A DNA stretch of 64,000 nucleotides from Umezawaea tangerina (lineage in GTDB: Bacteria; Actinomycetota; Actinomycetes; Mycobacteriales; Pseudonocardiaceae). Within the stretch, counting starts at the first letter, position 1, and every line of letters starts with the position of its first letter. Shown piece after piece: positions 54,260 to 61,967 of this stretch. The notes beneath the pieces were generated by a model that worked only from the letters and a program-made list of their open reading frames with translations, had not been told where the DNA came from and made no database searches. The translations under genes were made by a program, and so were the position numbers. Where the stretch lies: positions 1 through 64,000 of the forward strand of contig NZ_PVTF01000014.1 of assembly GCF_003002815.1 (NCBI RefSeq). Reading direction: 5' to 3'.

Positions 54260-56689
54260 ATGGCACGGCGCAATCCCGTTGCCCGGTTTCTGGGCAATCT
54301 CGATCCTGCACATCTGGGTGACCCGTTGACCGAGATCGGCCTGTTCCGTGATTGCGGGAGCGCCGCCGACGCTCGTGGGGTGCTTCACGGTGAGGTGGTC
54401 GCTGAGGTCGATGAGATGCTCAAACTCATCGAGGATGCCGACGCGTTCGACGTCATCGAGCTAATGCGGCTGCGGGAGTTCCCGTCGGTCCCGGACCCGA
54501 ATCTCGAATGGGATGGGTCGGCGCTCAACGTTGAGATCGTCGTCGCGATGCTGCTCGGCCGCGGTTCCCGCAAGCCCACTGACACGCCAAGGATGGACAC
54601 CCGTCCGCACGAAGCCATCAGCGAGCTCCACAGCCGCGCCCAACGCCTCGGGCGGCTGTCCATCTACCGGCAGCAGTTCGAGGCGCGAATCAGCGACGAC
54701 CCGCTCGCGCCGCTGGCGGCGGAGTATCAGGGTGCGGTTCTCCACATTCGAAACCTTCAGCATGACACGATCCGCGAGGCCCACGAGAGCCAGCTGTTCG
54801 ACAACGCCATCGTTGCCCCGCTCATGGCCGAGCACCTCGGCTACACCTACCCCGACGTAATCGCGGTTCGCAACTCCATGCGCCAGCTCGGTGGCGACCG
54901 GATGACCAGGCTGCGTGACGACACCGGCGCGATCGTGATGCAGCACCACGGAACACCGCCAGACCAGGTCCCCGACGAGGCGATGCGAGAGTTCGTGGCG
55001 GCCATGGTCTCGTTCATGTTCCTGCCAGCCGACCGAGCCGTCATCACCGCCGAGGACATCGCCGCTGATTCCGGCGCCGACGTGGAAGTGGTCCGAGCAG
55101 TCCTGGAGTCCTACTCGCAGACGTTCGACGACAGCATCCTGCCCGCCCGCCGGGTTTACGACCTCCTCACGAGTAGCAACCCGTTTCTGATCACGCCTCT
55201 GGTTTCAGATGGTGCTGGCAACTACGTGGAAACCACGACCGGCGTGGGACTGGACTCGCTCCGGCGGATCGTGGAGACCGCTCTGGCCGGGACGAAGCAG
55301 TTCCACAACTACGACAAGAAGGTCCGTCAGGTCGTCAGCGAACGACTCGCAACCTCCTCACTCGAGAAGTTGCTGCGGACCCCGCCAAGGTTCGCTGGGT
55401 TCACGTACTACGCACCCAACGACAACGAAACCCACACCCTCCTCAGCCGCGACTGCGTAAGCCTGAAGACTGTTGGAAAGCAGGTCGAAGGAGACGGCCT
55501 GTTCATCGTCGGCGATGTCGCGATCTGCGTCGAGGTAAAAGGCAAGTCCATGGCGCTGGCCGCACGCCGGGGCGACGTCAAGCGACTCTGGAGCGACCTC
55601 AAGGCCACCATCGGCGACGGCTGCAAGCAAGCCGCCCGCCTCCAAGCACTCATCGAGACCAACGCTGGCCTTTGGCTCGAGGACGGTACCTGGCTCGACT
55701 TGTCCGATATTCGCGAAGTACGGTCCGTCGTCGCACTCCTCGACGACATCGGTCCCCTCGGCACCAGCCTTGGCGACCATCGCGAAACCGGACTGCTTCC
55801 CGTCGAACGCACACCCTGGGTCACGTCCCTGCACGACCTCGAAACCATCGCGCAGGTCTGCGACCGCCCCTCCGAGTTCCTCCTGTACCTACGCCGCCGC
55901 ACTGACTCCGACGTCGCCACCTACTACAAGGCGGCCGACGAACTAGACCTCTTCATGCTCTTCATGAACGCCGACCTCTACGTCGAACCCGACCCTGACA
56001 AAGTCCGCGCCGAACACCCCACAAGCGGCCGGGTCACCAGCCGAGATCGAAAAGAGCGGGCTCGCAGCGCCATCCCCACGAGGGTCGGCGAACAGTGCCG
56101 CCCCCTCAACGCCTGGATGGGCCGCGAACAAACTCAGGACTCCGCCGACGACGGTCGCCCCTTGAAACCGACCTATCGCGCCCTGCCGCGCATCCTCGAA
56201 CTCATCGACGTGATCGACGCTCACAGCGATCGCATGGTTCGCTTCGGCGCTGACATCCTTGCCCTATCCGGCGACGGCCAGCGACGTCTGCTCAGCACCA
56301 TCGACAAGTGCATCCGCCGCGCCCGTAAAGACGGCCGACCACACGACGGCATGTTTTCCCTGGCGGGAGCCTGGGGCCATCCCACCGTGTTCATCGGCTC
56401 CCGCCCACGTGGAATCCCTCTGGAGCCATCCCGAAAGCGCCTTCAAGCGTACATGTACGTCAAGCGCCACCTGATGAAGTCGGACCGGTCCTACGGCCTG
56501 CTGTTCAACGACGCTGGCAACCTCGAGCTCGCCATCTACAACAACCGTCCGGCTGGAGAGGACGCCGAACTCGATGCACTCGTTGACGAGCATGGTTTGA
56601 GGCCCGTGGCTGACACCTCGCCACCAGGTTCACCGTCTGCGCGGCGCACCACACGCCGCTCGCGGGGGAAGAAGAAGCGCCGGAAGTAG
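54260..56689 (+). CDS. PD-(D/E)xK nuclease-like defence protein
   Basis: 809 residues. The ATG has a strong AGGAGG 8 nt upstream. The first 370 residues are mostly helical and unrecognised. Around 415-435 is GDGLFIVGDVAICVEVKGKS, which fits the D-x-n-ExK nuclease core (GD then EVK) seen in NERD and restriction-endonuclease-like proteins. A later stretch (DVATYYKAADELDLFMLFMN) is helical, and the C-terminus is a basic Arg/Lys tail suited to DNA contact. It is the last cargo gene of the island. A nucleic-acid-cutting role is inferred from one motif only. Confidence 0.5.
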   Translation: MARRNPVARFLGNLDPAHLGDPLTEIGLFRDCGSAADARGVLHGEVVAEVDEMLKLIEDADAFDVIELMRLREFPSVPDPNLEWDGSALNVEIVVAMLLGRGSRKPTDTPRMDTRPHEAISELHSRAQRLGRLSIYRQQFEARISDDPLAPLAAEYQGAVLHIRNLQHDTIREAHESQLFDNAIVAPLMAEHLGYTYPDVIAVRNSMRQLGGDRMTRLRDDTGAIVMQHHGTPPDQVPDEAMREFVAAMVSFMFLPADRAVITAEDIAADSGADVEVVRAVLESYSQTFDDSILPARRVYDLLTSSNPFLITPLVSDGAGNYVETTTGVGLDSLRRIVETALAGTKQFHNYDKKVRQVVSERLATSSLEKLLRTPPRFAGFTYYAPNDNETHTLLSRDCVSLKTVGKQVEGDGLFIVGDVAICVEVKGKSMALAARRGDVKRLWSDLKATIGDGCKQAARLQALIETNAGLWLEDGTWLDLSDIREVRSVVALLDDIGPLGTSLGDHRETGLLPVERTPWVTSLHDLETIAQVCDRPSEFLLYLRRRTDSDVATYYKAADELDLFMLFMNADLYVEPDPDKVRAEHPTSGRVTSRDRKERARSAIPTRVGEQCRPLNAWMGREQTQDSADDGRPLKPTYRALPRILELIDVIDAHSDRMVRFGADILALSGDGQRRLLSTIDKCIRRARKDGRPHDGMFSLAGAWGHPTVFIGSRPRGIPLEPSRKRLQAYMYVKRHLMKSDRSYGLLFNDAGNLELAIYNNRPAGEDAELDALVDEHGLRPVADTSPPGSPSARRTTRRSRGKKKRRK

Positions 56690-57042
56690 TTCGGAGCCGA
56701 GAATGCTAGAAGCGTCGCTGGTCCATATGGGGGCACATCCACCCGGCGTGAACCAGACGTGAAAGGCGCGACCGCTCATCGGCGTGTGCGGACGTGCACG
56801 CCGGGTCGGGCAGAACGATCAGCTCGCGGCTCGTAGATCGCCGTGAGCACAGTCTGCCTTGGAGGACAGAAAGTGTGCTTGACGTGGTAGCGCCTTGATG
56901 GCCGCGGGAGTAGCCTGATGAGGTGAAGTGTCCACGTTGGTGCCGCAGCTCTGTAACCCTTGGGTCGCAGGCGTTTCGTGCGGCCTCGGGCGTCTCTCAC
57001 GCTGAACGTGATGGAGCGAAACTGGAGCACGGCAGGGAGCTG
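56690..57042. other. Gene-free stretch before the island's right end
   Basis: No credible gene. Minus-strand frames here and across att site B are the well-known antisense-of-tRNA artefact (RGLEPLTLTLPV). Confidence 0.5.
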
Positions 57043-57088
57043 AACGTCGCCGAACGGCTCGCAACGGCGCTGAACGGCGGTCAACGGC
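57043..57088. repeat. Five direct repeats phased at 10 bp
   Basis: AACGTC at 57043, then AACGGC at 57053, 57063, 57073 and 57083, each exactly 10 bases after the last and so all on one face of the helix. They end 57 bases before att site B. They could be arm-type integrase or excisionase sites, or iterons. Confidence 0.65.
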
Positions 57089-57144
57089 TCTGGGTTTCCT
57101 GGGGCAATCGGGTTTTCGCAGGTAGAAGTCCTTTGTGGACCAAA

Positions 57145-57186
57145 CTGGCAGTGTGAGGGTCAGGGGTTCGAGTCCCCTCAGCTCCA
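57145..57186 (+). repeat. att site B (3' half of tRNA-Ala)
   Basis: Identical over 42 bases to att site A. It marks the right end of the 9.5-kb island and the left end of the next segment. Confidence 0.88.
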
Positions 57187-57205
57187 CAACGTAATATGGA
57201 ATACA

Positions 57206-57250
57206 AATCACCCGCTGACCTGGACTTATCTGGTCAGCGGGTGATTTTGT
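57206..57250 (+). terminator. Rho-independent terminator after att site B
   Basis: AATCACCCGCTGACC pairs perfectly with GGTCAGCGGGTGATT (15 bp, 11-nt loop), followed by TTGTTTG. This is the expected terminator of the tRNA gene whose end is duplicated here. Confidence 0.8.
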
Positions 57251-57473
57251 TTGTGCGTCCACCGTGGACTGCGGCTCCCAATCTGGAGCAAATCTGGCGC
57301 ACGGCGTGGAATGACCCGAAACAGGGGCAGCCATATTGCTCCAGGACCGTTCACCGGTGTCGGGTTGTCTATCACCGCGACTCTTCGCGCCCCGCTAACC
57401 TCGACCATGCTGGTTGCGTACCGGAACCGTGTCAGCGTGGGCTGTGCCGCAATGTCAGGGTTACTGGGCGATC

Positions 57474-57785
57474 CTACGCCAGGTGCTGTCGCCGACGTCG
57501 GCGATCGCCGTGTCCCACCGATCTTGCAGGCACTGAAGAAGCTGGACGGTGACTGCCGGTGCGACGTGGGAGCCGAGAGCAGTTCTTCGAGCATGGCCAC
57601 CGACACCGTCGCGTACTGGCCCGGCAGGCGGTCTGCCCCCAGCAGGTCGGCCACAGCAGACCGCTGCTCCTCGTCGAGGGGCCGACTTTGACCCGGCTGA
57701 CCTGCCGTCCTGAGGACATCCGCTCGTGCACGGCCTTCCACAACGGCATCAGGGCAGGCGATCCGAGTCGGTCCAACGCGCGCAC
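57474..57785 (-). pseudogene. TIGR02679/JetD-like N-terminal remnant
   Basis: The minus strand reads LDRLGSPALMPLWKAVHERM and SSGRQVSRVKVGP, then in the adjacent frame LDEEQRSAVADLLGADRLPG, QYATVSVAMLEELLS. This resembles the start of TIGR02679 proteins, the JetD-type nuclease subunit of Wadjet-like loci. Only about 100 residues remain, with one frameshift. There is no accompanying SMC-type gene in the window. It is a relic. Confidence 0.45.
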
Positions 57786-57815
57786 GACCCCAACCTTGCA
57801 AGAGCCGGTCGTCGA

Positions 57816-59124
57816 TCAGCGCTCCGGCACGACGTGGCCCAACCTCAGCAGGGCTTTGCGGAACTTCAGCTCCTGATCCGGGCGGACGGCGAGATGGCGG
57901 TCGCCGATCGGGCGGCACAGCCCGCGCAGAGCGCGGTCGTGGGTGATCAACACGGCGAGCGCGGGGTCGGCGCATTCGATCAGGCGGACCTGGCCGAGGT
58001 CGGTGAGCTGGGCGCTCCGCCGGTTGACGTCCTCGACCAGGACGCGAAACGCGTCGGGCAGGCCGTGTTCGGTCCGTTCGGCCAAGAAGTCGGCGAACTC
58101 GCGGAGAGCACGGCCGTTGCCGAGCGCGGAGAGCAGGCCGGCGGCCGACACCGCCCAGACGCGGTCCGCGGTTTGCTCCGCCCAGGCGGACAGGACAAGC
58201 CGGTCCGCGGCGGTGACATCCCCTGTGGCGACGATGTCGAGGTTGGTCAGCACCTTGAGCGGCCGGGAACCGGTCACCGGGGGCCGGTAGGTGTCGACCA
58301 GCCCGAGGGCGTAGGCGCCCAAGGCGGTGAGCCTGATCTCCTGGAGGCCGTCGTAGCGGCTCAGCGCGTCCAGGTCGTCGGCGCCCCAGTTGTCGCGGAA
58401 GTCGTAGCGCGCCTCGGCAGCAGGGGTGTACTTGAGGTCGACCAAGCCCAACGTGCCCGCGTACTCGAACAACACGGCCAGGGTGTAGCGGCCTTCGAGC
58501 AGTTCCCACTCGTGGTAGCCCTCGTAGCCGAGACTGCCGTACTCCGGGTCGACGAGGTAGAGCTTCCACAACGCCCTGTCGGAGCGGACGACGGTGGGGC
58601 TCATATTGCCGTGCCGCATCCTGGTGAACAGGACGCCCACGTCCAGCCAGTCACCTTCAGGACAGGTGGCCAACGCCGGTGGCTACCATCCGTCGTCGGG
58701 TCTTGGCCGAGGTGAGCACGTTGGGAGCGTGCTGGCCCTTGATCTGCTCGATCCGGCTGAACTCGTCGATGACCGCGTGGGTGAGCCAGCGCCGCCACAG
58801 GTGCCGGATGCTCTCCGCGGATGGTTTCCCCAGTACCGAGCGGCCTTTCGGGGTCAGTCGGAGGCGGGTGCCGTCGAGCGCGGCGAAGCCACCGGCTTGC
58901 AGCAGCAACGGCCACGCGAACGCGGCGATGGGGTCCTCGGCGTAGAAGTCGCCCTGTGCGAGGTGCGAACCGATGGTGCGGATGGTCGCGGCGGACGGGC
59001 GGCTGGTCTTGTCGCTGCACTTCACCTCCCCGGCCGCGCACAGTTCGAGCACGGTGCGCAGGTTGGCGAAAGCCTCCTGCTCGGTGAGCCTTTCCAGCTC
59101 AGGAGAGGAATCCACCCGGTTCAC
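57816..59124 (-). pseudogene. XPB/Ssl2 N-terminal-like helicase-associated protein, frameshifted
   Basis: Two minus-strand frames join into one protein of about 435 residues. The first (GTG at 59124) runs through LTEQEAFANLRTVLELCAAG to RRRMVAT, then stops at 58657. The second picks up ATCPEGDWLDVGVLFTRMRH and runs to 57816. The switch is near 58670-58680 and needs one base change. The C-terminus (LPDAFRVLVEDVNRRSAQLT, then ADPALAVLITHDRALRGL and LRLGHVVPE) matches the domain found at the N-terminus of XPB/Ssl2-type helicases and in stand-alone actinobacterial proteins. Pseudogene or sequencing error. Confidence 0.6.
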
Positions 59125-59250
59125 GTTCCCTCGCCCGGTGGAGGATCGGGCGAGGCCGGTTCCGAACGGTTCACGCGGTCAGGTTTCCACATCCGCCGGA
59201 GGACTCGTGGGCGACCTGCACCTCCGGTGCGCGTGGTGCCAGGTCGGTGG

Positions 59251-60411
59251 TCACAGGTTCACGCGTGCCAGACGGGCGATGAGGCTGGGCTTGTTCTTGT
59301 GCGCTAGTCGGAGGGCAGCGTGGCGCCGGGCGAACTCGTCCGGGCGGTCTTCGCGGTCGGCCAGGGTTCGCAGGTCGACGAGGAGGGCGACGGCGGCGTC
59401 GTAGTCGGCGGGTTTGCGGGTGGCGATCAGGGCGTCGACGCGTGTCCAGGCGGCTTGCTCGTCCTGCGCCAGCTCGTCCAGCCGCCGCTCGCGGGCAAGG
59501 GTCCTCTCGCGCTCACGGCGGGCTTCCTCCTCAGCGCGCTCGGCCTCTTTCCGCTGCTGTTCTTCGGCGCGCTTGCGCGCCGTCTCGTCCAGGAGTTCGC
59601 CCACGGTGCGCCGCGGTGGTGTGGCGGCGGGCGGGGTTGTGCCGTTGTGGAATCGACGCAGCAGCTCCATCCGCACGGTCGCCGCCTGGTCCTGGACGAC
59701 GCGCAGCAGCAGGCGGTCCTTCTCGGTGCCGGGCAGTGCCGTCAGCCAAGCCGCCAGCCGGTCCGGGACGTCGGTGGTCCCGTCGAGCGGTGGGCTCGCC
59801 TCGGCGGCGACCGCGAGCAGGTCGTCGTCGAGGCGGAGGAAGTCGGCCAAGGCGCGCTGTGCCGCGGTGAGTGCGCGCAATCCAGCGGGCACGGGTGGTT
59901 CCGGCTCGTCGTCCTCGGCGCGGTCGAACGCTTCCTCGTCGCGATCCCAGGTGCCGTACCCTGCCAGCCACGCCAGGTACAGCGCGCGGTGGTCACCGGC
60001 GGCGAGTTCGTTCCGCACACCGACGATGGCGGACAGCGCTCCCTGCGGCTCGTAGTCCCAGTCACCGGTCCCGTCGTGGTTGTGCAGGTCGAGAACGAGG
60101 TGGGTGTCCGTCGTCCAGGCTTCGATCTGCTCGTCCACGAGGTAGGGCTCGACCGCGTCCAGATCGAGCAGACCGCGCGGCAGACGCAGCAGGAGGCGTC
60201 GGGTGCCCCAGTTGGCGAGGTAGAGGTGCGCGTCGTAGTGGCGTTCCACCAATCGGCCGGGGTCGCCCCGAAAGTCGCCCCACTCGTACTCGTTGACGAA
60301 GCTGGTGGCGGTGATCCGTGCGCGGGTGGACAGGGCGCGGACCTCAGCCTGCGCCTTCGTGTTGAGCGGCTGGTCCAGCGCGACGAATTCGTAGTACTGG
60401 TACTCGCTCAA
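59251..60411 (-). CDS. Conserved protein of unknown function (SEYQYYEF family)
   Basis: 386 residues from a TTG at 60411 that overlaps the upstream stop (TTGA). The N-terminus (SEYQYYEFVALDQPLNTKAQ, then TSFVNEYEWGDFRGDP and HLYLANWGTRRLLLRLPRGL) is a conserved bacterial family of unknown role. The C-terminal third is a charged coiled coil (about 80 Glu/Arg-rich residues) followed by a short helical domain. I recall such genes next to SWIM zinc-finger proteins and SNF2-type helicases; neither is in this segment. Confidence 0.6.
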   Translation of the reverse strand: MSEYQYYEFVALDQPLNTKAQAEVRALSTRARITATSFVNEYEWGDFRGDPGRLVERHYDAHLYLANWGTRRLLLRLPRGLLDLDAVEPYLVDEQIEAWTTDTHLVLDLHNHDGTGDWDYEPQGALSAIVGVRNELAAGDHRALYLAWLAGYGTWDRDEEAFDRAEDDEPEPPVPAGLRALTAAQRALADFLRLDDDLLAVAAEASPPLDGTTDVPDRLAAWLTALPGTEKDRLLLRVVQDQAATVRMELLRRFHNGTTPPAATPPRRTVGELLDETARKRAEEQQRKEAERAEEEARRERERTLARERRLDELAQDEQAAWTRVDALIATRKPADYDAAVALLVDLRTLADREDRPDEFARRHAALRLAHKNKPSLIARLARVNL

Positions 60412-60770
60412 CGCCCGTTCCGCTTCCCGGTCTCGGTGAGCGGTGCGGCGAGGAAGCCCGAGTCTTCTCCCAAGTGGATGAACAGGTGCCCAGCGAGCGT
60501 GCCGTTCTCGGCGAGAACGGCCCAGCCGCGCCCGCTGGCCGGGTCCATCTCGTCGTTGCCTTCCCAGGTGAACTCGACGAAGGGCCGGCCGTCGCGCTCG
60601 CTCCAGCGGCAGTCCATCCACCCGTTGACGGCGATGAACCCGAACTCACCGGTCCCGTCCCGCGTGAATTCGATGAACCCCGGCTCGACGAGGTCGATGG
60701 CGTCCTGATCCCACTGGTCCATCTCCACGATCCGCCAACGACCGGTCGCACGCCCCGCGAGCTCCGCCAC
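60408..60770 (-). CDS. Conserved small protein
   Basis: 120 residues, GTG start with GAGG 7 nt upstream. It is beta-rich with a regular pattern (GRWRIVEMDQWDQDAIDLVE, GFIEFTRDGTGEFGFIAVNG, then FTWEGNDEMDPASGRGWAVL). This is a widespread bacterial small protein of unknown function. It is translationally coupled to the downstream gene by a 4-nt overlap. Confidence 0.65.
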   Translation of the reverse strand: MAELAGRATGRWRIVEMDQWDQDAIDLVEPGFIEFTRDGTGEFGFIAVNGWMDCRWSERDGRPFVEFTWEGNDEMDPASGRGWAVLAENGTLAGHLFIHLGEDSGFLAAPLTETGKRNGR

Positions 60771-61166
60771 TCGTCATCCTCTCGGATCTGAGTCGATCCG
60801 GACAGGACGAATTGCGTTCCGAGCCGGCCGGGTGGAGGTAAAGGGTAGTACCGAGTCGTGGAGGGCGACCGAGCAGCTGCGCAGCGGGCGAACAGGGCCT
60901 CTGGGCGACGACAGCGCCGTGGCGTGCGCGAGGCGAGTGGTTAACCGCGGAACCATGGAAGGCGAACCGAGCTTCGCACCGCGCGTGGGAACGCGTATTC
61001 GACGGTTGAGCTCGACCTCCATCCCTCTTCATGCTGTGGTGTGTGGAGCAGATCCGGAGCAGGCGGTGGAGTTGAACGAAGCGCGACGGTTTCGAACAGC
61101 GGTGAATTGCGCCGGCTGACGTGGCGGTTCTCTGTTCGCGCTGGTCAGGGGGCTTGTTGAACAGCA

Positions 61167-61207
61167 CTGGCAGTGTGAGGAGCCGTGGTTCGAGTCCCCT
61201 CAGCTCC
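61167..61207 (+). repeat. att site C (degenerate tRNA-Ala 3' half)
   Basis: Matches att sites A and B at both ends (CTGGCAGTGTGAGG and GGTTCGAGTCCCCTCAGCTCC) but differs in the variable-loop/T-stem centre. It is probably the oldest integration end, or the site of a related element with a slightly different core. Confidence 0.7.
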
Positions 61208-61967
61208 GCAATTTGATATAGCAACGGGCGATTCCCGGTTATCCGTCTACTGTGGACTGTCGTTGGGTGGAGTGATCCAGAGCCCCATGGTCGTATCCGG
61301 GGGACGGCTGTGTCCGACCCGTGGCGGTTGTGTCGTCCCCGTAGTACCGCGTGCGCCTTGGGGCGACGCATGGTGACGAGTGGTCGGTAAATCCAATATC
61401 CGCTATCAGGGTGAAAGTTGTATTCGACTTGGGTTGCATCGGATGTACTATCCGCACTTTTGCGGTTTAACTTCGCGTTCCCGAAACGTTACGCAGTGAT
61501 GGGTAACGTCCGGTGGCTTGTCCGCGAATTTACCTATCGACGCGTGGTTTCGTGGGCGCTTGTGTTGCGGAAAGATGTGATGAGGTATTGACGAGCGACG
61601 TGTGAAAGATTCTCGACGTGGAGTGGCGCTCTGACCCTGTCCGCCATTACCATGCCTTCTTCGTGTTTGTCATGCGATCTGGCTTGTCGGTGCGTGGGGT
61701 TGAGGTCGGCGACTGTGGCCAGCGGAATTGCTGCGATCGGGCCGAATGTCGGTGGTGGGAGCCGCAGTCCTGAGTGGGCGGTTGACGGCAAATATTCGGC
61801 CCCTGTGATTAGGGTTTTGCGCTTCTGGATGCTGCTGAGGGCTTTATTCTTTTCCAGTGCGACATGAATAATCTGCTGCTAAAAAGAGGTTCAATCAAAC
61901 GGCCGCCTCTCGGATCTGGGGCGGTCTATCGGCCTGCCCGGGATGTTCGATGTGAAAGGGGCGGGAC
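61208..61967. other. AT-richer gene-free stretch
   Basis: 760 bases with lower G+C than the rest. No tRNA terminator as strong as those after sites A and B, and no credible gene. It presumably holds the promoter of the methyltransferase gene that follows. Confidence 0.4.

Larger units (their letters stand above)
47670..57186. mobile_element. 9.5-kb tRNA-Ala-targeted defence island
   Basis: Bounded by two identical 42-bp direct repeats that equal the 3' half of a tRNA gene. A tyrosine integrase lies just inside the left repeat, and cargo is all on the + strand: amyloid-signalling pair, SPFH-like gene, companion gene and nuclease-like gene. No excisionase, replication or transfer gene was recognised, so mobility would depend on a helper. 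Confidence 0.75.

Noticed and set aside
56819-57334. Minus-strand frame containing RGLEPLTLTLPV
   Set aside because: Same artefact, antisense to att site B and its flank.
57226-58569. 447-residue minus-strand frame
   Set aside because: Mostly Arg/Pro/Gly-rich shadow of the XPB-like gene; only its last third coincides with the JetD-like relic and is described there.
60646-61371. Minus-strand frame containing RGLEPRLLTLPV
   Set aside because: Same artefact at att site C; it also overlaps the credible small gene at 60408-60770.
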